NCBI RefSeq assembly: GCF_030506325.1
Contig: NZ_CP120683.1
Coordinates: 3,795,001 to 3,859,000, forward strand
Length of the DNA: 64,000 nucleotides
Origin: Tunicatimonas pelagia
GTDB lineage: Bacteria > Bacteroidota > Bacteroidia > Cytophagales > Cyclobacteriaceae
Reading direction: 5' to 3'
This document shows positions 27,163-36,182 of the stretch, piece by piece. A program made the translations under genes and the position numbers. Numbering within the stretch: the stretch's first letter is position 1; each line of letters begins with the position of its first letter. The notes under the pieces are model-generated. The model was given only the letters and a program-made list of their open reading frames with translations. It did no database searches and had not been told where the DNA came from.

Positions 27163-27666
27163 TTAGTTCATCTGTTCTGCCGTTAGCTTACTTGAGCAGA
27201 GTCCTAAAGTTGTCATGAATGTTGAGAAGAGAAGCAAATAGATCGTGTCTTGTCTATCAATTAATTGAAGAACTTCTTTGCCAATTGGAAGTGAAATGGC
27301 GACCAAAACAAATGTTACGGTTCCAGTTAGGTAGTTCACTTGAATTGAGGAAATGAAAGCTGAGTTAAACAGGAGAAACCCTATTCCAGATAATCCAACA
27401 GCTGCAAAAGAAATGATCAAGTGAACGTTCCCAAGTCCAACAGCTAGTATGGCTGAACCAAAAAACAATGCCGTCGAGATTAAGCCTAAAGTTAGGGTAG
27501 AGCGCCACTTTTTATAATTAACAGAGTTCCAGTTTGCAAGAGGTACAGAAATTCCAAATAAGAATGGGAAAATATAGGGCGCGTTAAGATTCTCGCCCAA
27601 AAATATTCCTAACCAACTAAATAGTTGGCCTAGCAGAAGGGTTAAGAATATCTGTTTATTGCTCAC
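27163..27666 (-). CDS. Small integral membrane protein, function unknown
   Basis: The 167-residue protein consists of about five or six hydrophobic segments: IFLTLLLGQLFSWLGIFLG, IFPFLFGISVPLAN, LTLGLISTALFFGSAILAVG, LIISFAAVGLSGIGFLLF, VTFVLVAISLPIG and TIYLLLFSTFMTTLGL. There are no charged catalytic motifs and no recognised family. It could be an inner-membrane protein of a narrow lineage. It lies between the flavoprotein and nth with its own spacing on both sides. Confidence 0.65.
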   Translation of the reverse strand: MSNKQIFLTLLLGQLFSWLGIFLGENLNAPYIFPFLFGISVPLANWNSVNYKKWRSTLTLGLISTALFFGSAILAVGLGNVHLIISFAAVGLSGIGFLLFNSAFISSIQVNYLTGTVTFVLVAISLPIGKEVLQLIDRQDTIYLLLFSTFMTTLGLCSSKLTAEQMN

Positions 27667-27714
27667 GTTCTAGGTGCAGGATGTATGCTAATTGTAAGAT
27701 AAAGCCACTAGGGA

Positions 27715-28362
27715 TTACTCTACTTCTCTCTTCTCGAAGTAACGACAAAAATGAGTTAATTCACACTGTTCACACTTGGGTTTTCGGGCGAGGCAGACGT
27801 AGCGCCCGTGTAAGATGAGCCAGTGGTGAGCATTAGCCACGTGTTCTTCGGGAATGTGACGGATGAGCTGCTTTTCTACTTCCAAAGGGGTTTTGGCCGT
27901 CTGGGTTACCAACCCCAACCGCTTAGAGACTCGAAATACATGGGTATCTACCGCCATAGCCGGTTGATTGAAAATAACCGAAGAGATCACATTAGCCGTC
28001 TTCCGGCCTACTCCTGGCAGTTTTTGTAGTTCTTTGATATCACTAGGCACTTCTGAGTCAAAATCCTCAATTAGCATCTTAGCCATTCCGAGCAAATGCT
28101 TGGTTTTGTTATTGGGGTAGGAGATACTTTTAATGTAGGGAAAAAGCTCGTCGAAATGACTAGCTGCTAAATGTTCGGGAGTAGGAAATTGCTCAAATAA
28201 CGCGGGAGTAACCATATTCACCCGCTTATCAGTACACTGAGCACTCAGAATAACCGCTACCAGTAATTCGTAAGGATTATTGTAGGTTAGCTCAGTCTCT
28301 GCTTCAGGCTGATGGGTTGCGAAATAAGAGATAAATTCCTGAAACCGCTCTTTCTTATTCAT
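27715..28362 (-). CDS. nth: Endonuclease III (DNA glycosylase/AP lyase)
   Basis: The 215-residue enzyme removes oxidised pyrimidines and nicks the abasic site. It has the helix-hairpin-helix LQKLPGVGRKTANVI with the catalytic lysine, followed by the catalytic aspartate in AVDTHVFRVSKRLGL. The C-terminal 4Fe-4S cluster cysteines have the standard spacing in CLARKPKCEQCELTHFC. All key residues are present. The gene runs in the same direction as the sigma-factor pair upstream and starts 13 bp after the end of the 81-residue gene, so all three may share a transcript. Confidence 0.97.
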   Translation of the reverse strand: MNKKERFQEFISYFATHQPEAETELTYNNPYELLVAVILSAQCTDKRVNMVTPALFEQFPTPEHLAASHFDELFPYIKSISYPNNKTKHLLGMAKMLIEDFDSEVPSDIKELQKLPGVGRKTANVISSVIFNQPAMAVDTHVFRVSKRLGLVTQTAKTPLEVEKQLIRHIPEEHVANAHHWLILHGRYVCLARKPKCEQCELTHFCRYFEKREVE

Positions 28363-28374
28363 AAAAAAAGGTAG

Positions 28375-28620
28375 CTATTCTTCAGCCACCCGAATATCAA
28401 AAGTCTTAGAATACGCCAGAATGCGGTTAACAGTCTGGTTAGAAGGGTTCTTTTCAATAGATACGTTTTCTAATCGGCTTTTTACCGAATGTAATTTTTG
28501 AAACATATCCATTAGCTCGCTGTCTAAGCAGAGTGCTTCTTCAAATCGGTGAGCTTCCTCAGCCGACATTTCTTCATACGTATAACGTACTGCATCATCT
28601 AGGGTAAATGTTTGGATCAT
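28375..28620 (-). CDS. Small sigma-factor-linked protein, candidate anti-sigma partner
   Basis: The 81-residue protein is soluble, helical and acidic in its first half (DDAVRYTYEEMSAEEAHRFEEALCLDSELMDMF split by short gaps). It has no membrane segment and no zinc-binding motif. Its gene overlaps the end of the ECF sigma gene by 26 bp, so translation is probably coupled. The opening, with tyrosine and paired glutamates, resembles the N-terminal sigma-binding helices of anti-sigma factors in Bacteroidota. A cytoplasmic anti-sigma role is inference only. Confidence 0.7.
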   Translation of the reverse strand: MIQTFTLDDAVRYTYEEMSAEEAHRFEEALCLDSELMDMFQKLHSVKSRLENVSIEKNPSNQTVNRILAYSKTFDIRVAEE

Positions 28621-29194
28621 AGGCGATATTATGTTTTTGCATCTTCTTTCTCAAATTAATGAGAGCGTAGCGCATACGGCCCAGTGCCGTGTTAATACTA
28701 ACCCCAGTGGCATCGGCAATTTCTTTGAAACTCATGTCCATATAGTGGCGCATGGTCAAAACTTGTCGCTGTGCCTCGGGCAATTCTTTAATCAATTGCC
28801 TTAATAACGTATGTGTATCCTTTTTTATTTGAATCGATTCGGCAGAATCTTCAGAAAAATCTAACGTGTTGAAAACATTACTGCCATCTTCTACCACAAT
28901 CGTCGGATAACGCCGGGTTTTGCGGAAATGATCAATAGAAAGATTATGAGCAATTCGCATTACCCAAGGCAGAAATTTACCCTCTTCGTTGTACCGTCCC
29001 GATTTAATGGTGTTTACAACCTTAATGAACGTTTCTTGCAAAATATCTTCTGCAATGCATTCATCTTTCACGATCATGTAAATCGCGGTGAAAATTTTGG
29101 CTTTGTGCCGATTGACCAATTGCTCAAATGCTGCCTCGTGCCCTTGCTTGTACAGAGACACTAGTTTACTGTCGCTTACTGCGTACTTCTTCAT
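28595..29194 (-). CDS. ECF-type RNA polymerase sigma factor
   Basis: The 199-residue protein has the sigma-70 region 2 core with EDILQETFIKVVNTI near residue 55 and MRIAHNLSIDHFRKTRR near 90, which recognise the -10 and melt DNA. Region 4 is LPEAQRQVLTMRHYMDMSFKEIADATGVSINTALGRMRYAL, a complete helix-turn-helix in two parts. No region 1 or 3 is present, so it is group 4. The overlapping small gene and nth lie downstream. A well-formed Bacteroidota promoter lies about 90 bp upstream. Confidence 0.95.
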   Translation of the reverse strand: MKKYAVSDSKLVSLYKQGHEAAFEQLVNRHKAKIFTAIYMIVKDECIAEDILQETFIKVVNTIKSGRYNEEGKFLPWVMRIAHNLSIDHFRKTRRYPTIVVEDGSNVFNTLDFSEDSAESIQIKKDTHTLLRQLIKELPEAQRQVLTMRHYMDMSFKEIADATGVSINTALGRMRYALINLRKKMQKHNIAYDPNIYPR

Positions 29195-29283
29195 TAATCC
29201 AAGTGTTTAGTGAGCGTAGAGGTTTATGGCATAGAAACTGGTTTAAGCGTAAATAAATGAGGGTATTAACAATGCACAGCTTT

Positions 29284-29315
29284 CAAAAATAAATAAGTAA
29301 CAAATAATATGCAAA
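29284..29315 (-). promoter_or_regulatory. Promoter for the ECF sigma operon
   Basis: On the minus strand TTTG (29312-29315) and TATTTTTG (29284-29291) are separated by 20 bp. This matches the Bacteroidota housekeeping promoter with a TTTG -33 element and a TAnnTTTG -7 element. The predicted leader is about 80-85 nt. The rest of the 337-base gap between the sigma gene and the next stop is AT-rich and holds only this promoter and the terminator at its far end. Confidence 0.6.
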
Positions 29316-29462
29316 CTTCTTATTTAGGGAGTAGAAAAACTATACTTTATTTCAAATAAACTAAAATTCTTCAGTAATGTACATTTTTTTCTAAAAACAA
29401 GATAGCAAATAGCCGACATTTTATCGAACCAGAGGATGGTTGATTTGCGTAAGTTTCTGTGG

Positions 29463-29501
29463 TAAATAAAAAATGGGCTTGGGTTACGCACCCAAACCCA
29501 C
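29463..29501 (-). terminator. Rho-independent terminator after the large exported protein gene
   Basis: Arms ATGGGCTTGGGT (29473-29484) and ACCCAAACCCAC (29490-29501) form a GC-rich 11- to 12-bp stem with one G/A-type mismatch and a 5-nt loop. On the minus strand the stem is followed by a T-rich run. It sits about 30 bp past the stop at 29532. Confidence 0.85.
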
Positions 29502-29531
29502 CTCAATAAATTTACTATTTTTCTACTGAAT

Positions 29532-31043
29532 TTAGTATTGAATAGAGGTAAGAGCCTGTTTCCCCTGCTTTTGCACTGGAACTACCATGTGGCCAGCATG
29601 TACCGTTTTGGCAAAAGAAGGTACTAATCGTAACCGGTAGCTCTTGCGGTCAAGAATCGTTTCTAATTTAATATCTCCTGAAGAAGTTATTTTTACTAGG
29701 GAGACATCCGTTGAGTTTTTAATCGCATTATTGAAAATGAGATGATACGTATCATTGTGATGCGCCAGCGCAAAAGAAGTGTACAGATCTCGTTCTTCCG
29801 TCGATTTCTGGCTTTTATCAATAATCCGCAACCAGGAGTCGCTCTGCGGATTTATTTTTACGGCTAAAATTTTCTTGTAAATATCACCCAACTCTAGGTC
29901 AGCGTCAATTGGACTAAGCCCGCCTAAACCCAATTTTGGTTTAATAACCGGGCCTCGCTTGTACGATTCGGCGAAGAAGACTACGCTACCGTCATCTTCT
30001 TGATGCATATGCTTCACAGTGTATTCTTCAGCGTATTTTTTATCATCTTTCTGGTTAATTTCTTTGGCATCTCCTTTGGGAAAGGGATGCTCGGTTACTT
30101 TTCCGTCCTGAATGAGTAGGCCTCCTTCCAGATCATTGTTGCTAGGGTTGGCGTAAATACCAGCGAACACCGGTTGCTGCTGTTCATTCAACTGCATTCC
30201 TAAGTTAATAATGAACCGATTATTGGTCGGAATGTCTATCGTTTCAACTTCACCTTGATCAGGGTGGTATTTATACATGAAATATTCAAAATCACCCGCT
30301 GACTTTTTGAAGCCATCGTCACCAAAAGAAGCAATTAGCATGTAGAGAGTGCCGTCGTTAGCCAGTGCGTAGCTTTCTACCATTTGGTAGTTACCAGAAG
30401 CACCTGGCAGATCAATAAAACCTGACCAGGCTTCTTCCATATTTTCATTGAATACGATGCACTGCAAGTCGTTGGTTACGTCATTAAAAAAGTTGTAGTT
30501 AAACAGTAGCATCATTTTGTTACCATCGGCACTTTCGGCGTGGTTAAAAAAGTAGCTACGTCGCATTTTGCTAAACTGGGTAGAAAAGTAACTACGGAAC
30601 ATGTTGCCTACGTTAGCAGTAAAAATTTGCGGGTACAAATTGCTTACCTGCTTAGTTTCGCCCACCTGGTTAAGATCGGTACCGTAAGTTTCCAGATAAA
30701 TTGGATACAGCAGTTCTTCATTAGGTTCATCTTCGTACAACAGCGCGTGTAGCTGATTCTGAAAGTAGAACGTGTAAAAATAATCGCGCGATTTTTCTTC
30801 CGGCTTTAGTACTCGGCTTTCCTGTAGCCCATCGGTTAGGCTGTAGTAGCTAACTATTTGCTTGTTGTTGATACCGTGATAGTAGTAATCTTCTCCAATG
30901 CCGGTAAAAACTCCCTGTTCATTTCCACCAATAATGAACAGATCGTCATTATCACCAGTTTTCACATAGTCGAAAATGCGGACATCTTGCGCGATGGTGA
31001 GGTAGGTGCAGGCAGTTAGTAGTAACGTTAAAATTGCTTTCAT
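29532..31043 (-). CDS. Large exported protein of unknown function
   Basis: The best start is the ATG at 31043, giving about 503 residues that begin with a signal peptide MKAILTLLLTACTYLTIAQ. The frame extends 27 codons further upstream, but that part is not signal-like. The mature protein is beta-rich with repeated short strands and acidic turns, for example NNKQIVSYYSLTDGLQ, FTANVGNMFRSYFSTQF and NGTLYMLIASFGDDG-like segments. This suggests a propeller-type or repeat architecture. No recognised domain or lipobox is seen. It is transcribed alone, with a strong terminator. Confidence 0.8.
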   Translation of the reverse strand: MKAILTLLLTACTYLTIAQDVRIFDYVKTGDNDDLFIIGGNEQGVFTGIGEDYYYHGINNKQIVSYYSLTDGLQESRVLKPEEKSRDYFYTFYFQNQLHALLYEDEPNEELLYPIYLETYGTDLNQVGETKQVSNLYPQIFTANVGNMFRSYFSTQFSKMRRSYFFNHAESADGNKMMLLFNYNFFNDVTNDLQCIVFNENMEEAWSGFIDLPGASGNYQMVESYALANDGTLYMLIASFGDDGFKKSAGDFEYFMYKYHPDQGEVETIDIPTNNRFIINLGMQLNEQQQPVFAGIYANPSNNDLEGGLLIQDGKVTEHPFPKGDAKEINQKDDKKYAEEYTVKHMHQEDDGSVVFFAESYKRGPVIKPKLGLGGLSPIDADLELGDIYKKILAVKINPQSDSWLRIIDKSQKSTEERDLYTSFALAHHNDTYHLIFNNAIKNSTDVSLVKITSSGDIKLETILDRKSYRLRLVPSFAKTVHAGHMVVPVQKQGKQALTSIQY

Positions 31044-31291
31044 GATAAATATATGATTGAATGCGAAAATTGATAATGCGTTATTTACCGGTTTATGTAT
31101 ATCTGAATGAATAAGTAAACACAAAAAGAAGAAAAAATTTAGATAAATGACAAGTGGTCTTCTCGGATTAAATAAATTCGGAATAAGAGAATAAAATTCT
31201 CTTTATAAGTAGAATGGATGCCAATGAAAGTTCGTACTTTTACCAGTCTCAGCATTTTGAAATTACGATCATGAGATTTTTCTAGCTAAAA

Positions 31292-31299
31292 TACTTTTG
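31292..31299 (+). promoter_or_regulatory. Candidate -7 box for uvrA
   Basis: TACTTTTG matches TAnnTTTG exactly and lies 34 bp upstream of the uvrA ATG. No TTG occurs at the usual spacing, so only the -7 element supports it. I see no LexA-like palindrome beside it. Confidence 0.4.
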
Positions 31300-31333
31300 A
31301 TAAGTGTTTTAGTTCTTAAACTAGCCAGTGCTT

Positions 31334-34165
31334 ATGAATACTGCCCAACCAGCCTCCATTGATAGTTTAGATCCCAAGCAGTTTATCATTATTAAGGGAG
31401 CGAAAGTCAATAACCTGAAAGGGGTTGATGTAGCTATTCCTCGCAACAAGTTGGTAGTGGTTACCGGGTTGTCGGGTTCCGGGAAATCTTCTTTAGCGTT
31501 TGATACGCTATTTGCTGAAGGGCAGCGCATGTACGTAGAAAGTCTGAGCTCGTACGCTCGCCAGTTTTTGGGCCGGATGGAAAAGCCAGAAGTGGAGTAC
31601 ATTAAAGGCGTCTCTCCCGCCATTGCCATTGAGCAAAAAGTAAATACCCGTAATCCGCGCTCTACCGTAGGCACTACTACCGAAATCTACGACTACTTGA
31701 AACTGCTCTACGCCCGCGTAGGCAAAACCTACTCTCCGACCAGCGGGGAGCTAGTTAGTCGCGATACCGTGACCAGTGTGGTAGATTTTATCTTTCGGCA
31801 GGATGAAGGCACTCGTCTGATGGTGCTCTGCCCGCTAATACTGCATCAGGAGCGATTATTAGCCGAAGAGCTGAATGTGTTATTGCAAAAAGGGTTTACT
31901 CGAATAAAAGTAAACGATGATGTTCTTTTCATCGAAGAGATTTTGGAAGGCGAACCCGATGCCTCGGCTGAGTACCGTATTCTAATTGATCGGGCTTCGG
32001 TGCAGCCGGATGATGAAGACTTGCAGTTCCGGTTGGCTGACTCGGTACAAACGGCTTTCTTTGAAGGCGAGGGAATTTGTGAGGTTGAAGTGGTTACACC
32101 GGAAAGTAACGAACTGCACCGCTTTTCGGATAAGTTTGAGCGAGACGGAATTGTTTTTGAAGAGCCGAGCGTTAATTTGTTTACCTTTAACAATCCATAC
32201 GGAGCCTGCCGCACCTGCGAAGGTTTCGGAAAAGTGCTGGGTATTGACGAAGATTTGGTAATTCCGGATAAAAGCCTGTCGGTTTACGAAGGAGCGATTG
32301 CGCCCTGGCGAAGTCATTCCATGAAAAAATGGGCTGATCCCCTATTAAAAAATGGCATTCGCTTCGACTTTCCCATTCACCGTCCTTATATCGATTTGAC
32401 TGACGAGCAGAAGAAAGTGCTCTGGACGGGTAATAAATACTTTAAGGGGTTAGACAAATTTTTTCAGTACCTGCAATCCAAAACCCACAAGATACAGTAT
32501 CGGGTGATGCTGTCGCGCTACCGAGGCCGAACCGTTTGTCCCGAATGCAAGGGCACTCGCTTGCGGGAGGATGCTTCCTACGTTAAAATTAGTGGCACCT
32601 CAATTAATGAATTGGTGCTCATGCCAATTAGGAAGCTCATTACTTTCTTTCAAGAAATTTCACTAGATAAGCACGAAGAGAAAATAGCTAACCGCATTAC
32701 CAAAGAAATTCGTAGTCGCTTAGAGTATCTGGACAAAGTGGGGCTAGGGTATCTAACGCTGAATCGGTTAACGAGCACACTATCGGGTGGAGAATACCAG
32801 CGGATTAAACTGGCAACTTCGTTGGGTAGCGCATTGGTGGGTTCCATGTACATTCTGGATGAGCCTAGTATCGGATTACACCCCCGCGATACCAGCCGCT
32901 TGGTAGAAGTACTGAAAACACTGCGTAATCTGGGTAATACCGTTATTGTAGTGGAACACGAAGAAGAAGTAATGCGGGCCGCTGATCAGATTATTGACAT
33001 TGGCCCTGATGCCGGACGGCACGGCGGCGAGTTAGTATTTCAGGGAAGCCTGACCGAATTGCAAAAAATGAACGGCAGTGCCAATACCCACACCGCCCGC
33101 TACCTGAGCGGAGTAGAAGCTATTCCGGTACCTAAAAAACGCCGAACCTTCAAGCATCAAATTGAGATAAAGGGAGCTCGGGAAAATAACCTGAAACACA
33201 TCGATGTAGCAATTCCGTTGGGTGTATTAACAGTAGTAACCGGAGTAAGCGGCTCAGGAAAATCTACGCTGATTAAAAGCATTCTTTACCCAGCCCTGGG
33301 CAAAATATTTGGCACAGTAAACGAGACTACGGGAAAGTTTGATCGACTGGAGGGTGACCTTAAAAAAGTCACTCAGCTAGAGTTCGTCGATCAAAATCCT
33401 ATTGGTAAATCTTCTCGCTCTAATCCGGTTACTTATGTAAAAGCCTACGATCAAATTCGGCAGCTCTACGCCGACCAACCACTGGCTAAGCAGCGAGGTT
33501 ATAAACCAGCCTACTTTTCTTTCAATGTAGACGGCGGACGCTGCGAGAATTGTCAGGGCGAAGGAGAAGTGACGGTAGAAATGCAGTTTATGGCCGATAT
33601 TCACCTGACCTGTGAGGTATGCAAGGGGAAGCGCTTCAAAAAAGAAATTCTGGAAGTTACCTACCAAGGAAAAGATATTGCTGAGGTGCTGGAGCTAACG
33701 GTAGATGAAAGCGTTAATTTCTTCGCCGGTCAGAATGGTCTAATCAACAAGTTGCAGCCGCTGCAAGATGTTGGGTTAGGTTATATCCGACTGGGTCAAT
33801 CGTCTAACTCCCTCAGTGGTGGAGAAGCCCAGCGAGTTAAGTTAGCTTCGTTTCTAGGTAAAGGAAATAATTCTCGTAACGGCCAAAGTGAGCATCTACT
33901 GTTCATCTTCGATGAACCTACTACCGGACTACACTTTCACGATATTCGAAAACTGATGGATGCCATCAACGCCCTTATTGAGCAGGGTAATTCAGTAGTA
34001 ATTATTGAGCACAACATGGAAGTGATTAAGTGCGCCGATTGGATTATTGACTTAGGGCCGGAGGGCGGCGAACAAGGTGGGAATGTAACCTTTGCCGGAC
34101 GCCCCGAAGAAATGATTACACTAAAGGATAATCATACCGCTCGGTACTTGCAGGAGAAGTTTTAG
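31334..34165 (+). CDS. uvrA: Excinuclease ABC subunit A
   Basis: UvrA is the damage-scanning ATPase of nucleotide excision repair. The ATG at 31334 is preferred over the GTG at 31328; it gives 943 residues. Two ABC ATPase modules are visible: Walker [10 protein letters not shown] and GVSGSGKST, signatures [12 protein letters not shown] and [12 protein letters not shown], and Walker [13 protein letters not shown] and [12 protein letters not shown]. The C-terminal zinc module is intact (CENCQGEGE and CEVCKGKRF). The first zinc module has only CRTCEGFG; the usual earlier CxxC is replaced by [10 protein letters not shown]. Transcribed alone. Confidence 0.97.
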   Translation: MNTAQPASIDSLDPKQFIIIKGAKVNNLKGVDVAIPRNKLVVVTGLSGSGKSSLAFDTLFAEGQRMYVESLSSYARQFLGRMEKPEVEYIKGVSPAIAIEQKVNTRNPRSTVGTTTEIYDYLKLLYARVGKTYSPTSGELVSRDTVTSVVDFIFRQDEGTRLMVLCPLILHQERLLAEELNVLLQKGFTRIKVNDDVLFIEEILEGEPDASAEYRILIDRASVQPDDEDLQFRLADSVQTAFFEGEGICEVEVVTPESNELHRFSDKFERDGIVFEEPSVNLFTFNNPYGACRTCEGFGKVLGIDEDLVIPDKSLSVYEGAIAPWRSHSMKKWADPLLKNGIRFDFPIHRPYIDLTDEQKKVLWTGNKYFKGLDKFFQYLQSKTHKIQYRVMLSRYRGRTVCPECKGTRLREDASYVKISGTSINELVLMPIRKLITFFQEISLDKHEEKIANRITKEIRSRLEYLDKVGLGYLTLNRLTSTLSGGEYQRIKLATSLGSALVGSMYILDEPSIGLHPRDTSRLVEVLKTLRNLGNTVIVVEHEEEVMRAADQIIDIGPDAGRHGGELVFQGSLTELQKMNGSANTHTARYLSGVEAIPVPKKRRTFKHQIEIKGARENNLKHIDVAIPLGVLTVVTGVSGSGKSTLIKSILYPALGKIFGTVNETTGKFDRLEGDLKKVTQLEFVDQNPIGKSSRSNPVTYVKAYDQIRQLYADQPLAKQRGYKPAYFSFNVDGGRCENCQGEGEVTVEMQFMADIHLTCEVCKGKRFKKEILEVTYQGKDIAEVLELTVDESVNFFAGQNGLINKLQPLQDVGLGYIRLGQSSNSLSGGEAQRVKLASFLGKGNNSRNGQSEHLLFIFDEPTTGLHFHDIRKLMDAINALIEQGNSVVIIEHNMEVIKCADWIIDLGPEGGEQGGNVTFAGRPEEMITLKDNHTARYLQEKF

Positions 34166-34404
34166 CAATGCAAAAAGTACGGTAGTTTCTATTTTTAAGA
34201 ATTCTAGCGAAACACTGCTTTGTCAAGCTTGAAATCGATAGTGAAAGAAGTACTTGGGTTTGATTTGCTACGCTAGTAGTCCCAATCCGTCATCGCGATT
34301 ATTTTATGACGGCGACAGAAAGCGATTTGATGTACCAGATACAAAAGAAACGAAATGAATACTGATATTTGTTTTCTAGGAAGAAATTCCGATATAGTTG
34401 CGGT

Positions 34405-35493
34405 ATGATCACACGAATAGAAATTGCTGGCTATAAAAGTATTAAGTCGTTGGAGCTTAACCTTCAACCCATCAATATTCTGTTGGGTGGCAATGGTGCG
34501 GGAAAAAGCAATTTCGTCTCACTCTTTTCGCTGATACGCAATATTTATAATAAGAACCTTCAGAACTACATACAAAAGAAGGGCGGTGCCGATAGCTTAC
34601 TCCATTTCGGAAAGCAGCATACCTCATCCATTGATATAGCCATATACTTTAGAAGTTCTAGCGATCACGAAAATAAATTCATGATTCGATTGGAGACCTT
34701 GCAAGATCGTCTATTGATTAGATCAACTAAAACAGCATTTAAATGGCAGGGAAAATGGAAAGAGCGTGAGTATGAGACTAATATACTAGAATCAGAATTT
34801 CAAGATATTAATACCAATCAAGCTTTTTGGGTAAATGATCGTTTAAAGGGGTTTGATGTATATCATTTTCATGATACTAGCGATACTTCACCGATGAAGG
34901 CGATGGGTGACCTTCACGACAATGCCCGGTTGAAAAGAGATGGTTCTAATTTAGCGGCATTTCTATATTATTTAAAAGAAAAAGAGCCTAAGCATTTCAA
35001 GCGTATAGAACTAACGATCAAATCTATTGCGCCGTTTTTTGATCATTTTGTTTTAGAGCCTAATCGCCTAAATGAGCAAAAAATACAATTAGAGTGGCGT
35101 GAGAACGGGTTCCCGGAGACGTATTTCAACGCCTATCATTTGTCAGACGGAACTTTGCGATTTATTTGCCTAGCTACCTTACTAATGCAACCCAACCCTC
35201 CGGCTACTATCATTATTGACGAACCAGAATTGGGTCTGCATCCGGTAGCTGTCAATAAACTGGCAGCATTAGTACGGAAAGCTTCGAAAAAAGCTCAGAT
35301 CATTCTCTCTACGCAATCCATCAACCTGATAGATAATTTTGAGCCTGAAGACATTATAGTGGCTAATAGAGAAAATCACGCTTCTGTATTTAAAAGGCTA
35401 AGTAGTAAAGATTTACAAATTTGGTTAGAGGATTATACTCTCGGAGACTTATGGGGGCAAAATAAGTTAGGAGCCCAACCCTACAGCGTTTAA
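34405..35493 (+). CDS. ABC-type AAA ATPase of an OLD/PARIS-like ATPase-TOPRIM pair
   Basis: The ATG at 34405 (MITRIEIAGYKSIKS) gives 362 residues; an upstream TTG extension lacks family similarity. The protein is a single-module SMC/ABC-like ATPase (AAA_15/AAA_21 group). Walker A GGNGAGKSN is at residues 28-36, a signature-like LSDGT at 247-251, Walker B TIIIDEPELGLHP at 268-280 and the H-loop region LSTQS at 301-305. The ending TLGDLWGQNKLGA is typical of this group. It overlaps the next gene by one base (TAATG), so the two are translationally coupled. The region is AT-richer than uvrA. Probable anti-phage or stress module, by analogy only. Confidence 0.9.
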   Translation: MITRIEIAGYKSIKSLELNLQPINILLGGNGAGKSNFVSLFSLIRNIYNKNLQNYIQKKGGADSLLHFGKQHTSSIDIAIYFRSSSDHENKFMIRLETLQDRLLIRSTKTAFKWQGKWKEREYETNILESEFQDINTNQAFWVNDRLKGFDVYHFHDTSDTSPMKAMGDLHDNARLKRDGSNLAAFLYYLKEKEPKHFKRIELTIKSIAPFFDHFVLEPNRLNEQKIQLEWRENGFPETYFNAYHLSDGTLRFICLATLLMQPNPPATIIIDEPELGLHPVAVNKLAALVRKASKKAQIILSTQSINLIDNFEPEDIIVANRENHASVFKRLSSKDLQIWLEDYTLGDLWGQNKLGAQPYSV

Positions 35494-36149
35494 TGAAACG
35501 ATTAGTATTTATTGTAGAAGGAGATACCGAAATTAAGCTGGTAGATAGGCTTCTTGTTCCCCACTTGGTAGGTCTAGGCTTCCAAAATTCAATGTACGCT
35601 CAAACCATTATCACCAACCGAAAACAGCATAAAAAGGGCGGGGTTACCAGTTATGGTCTGTTTAGAAATGAAGTCGGAAGGACATTAGCACAAGGGAATG
35701 TAATTGTAACTACGATGATAGATTTTTTTAGACTACCCACTGATTTTCCCAGCTTCACTACAGACTCTACCAAAATTGATCAAATTGAACAGGCAGTTCA
35801 CGGCGACTTAGACAACCACCCCGACTTTATTCCGTATATCCAACGTCACGAATTGGAAGCTCTAATGTTTTCAGACCGATCCGGTTTTGAATTGGTGATC
35901 GATGATGATGGCAAAATGCAACAGATCGATGACATCTTAAAGCAGTATCCAAACCCAGAGGATATTAATAATAATCCTGAGACTGCTCCTTCCAAACGGC
36001 TCCAGCAGATATTCAACTACGACAAAACTGGCGATGGTGAGCTTATTTTTGAGATGATTGGTATTGGTAACATTATGGATAAATGCCCCCGGTTTGCAAC
36101 CTGGATAGCTAGAATTGTATCGAAACTAAAAGAAACAACACCAAAATGA
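35493..36149 (+). CDS. DUF4276 TOPRIM-like protein paired with AAA ATPase
   Basis: The 218-residue protein has the DUF4276 opening VFIVEGDTEIKLV, in which E9-G10 and E13 resemble the TOPRIM glutamate. It has an acidic strand VTTMIDFFRLP with D77, and the family block YIQRHELEALMFSD with H119 and E120. These suggest a TOPRIM-like metal site for nucleic-acid cleavage, although the second DxD is not canonical. The ATG shares one base with the stop of the ATPase. ATPase plus DUF4276 pairs occur in many bacteria. Their activity is not proven here. Confidence 0.9.
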   Translation: MKRLVFIVEGDTEIKLVDRLLVPHLVGLGFQNSMYAQTIITNRKQHKKGGVTSYGLFRNEVGRTLAQGNVIVTTMIDFFRLPTDFPSFTTDSTKIDQIEQAVHGDLDNHPDFIPYIQRHELEALMFSDRSGFELVIDDDGKMQQIDDILKQYPNPEDINNNPETAPSKRLQQIFNYDKTGDGELIFEMIGIGNIMDKCPRFATWIARIVSKLKETTPK

Positions 36150-36182
36150 AGCAATTACTATTTCACAATCTTATTGCGTTGA

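Noticed and set aside
34306-34365. 19-codon ORF just upstream of the ATPase gene
   Set aside because: Too short with no supporting signals; it might be a leader peptide but nothing beyond an ATG and a stop supports it.
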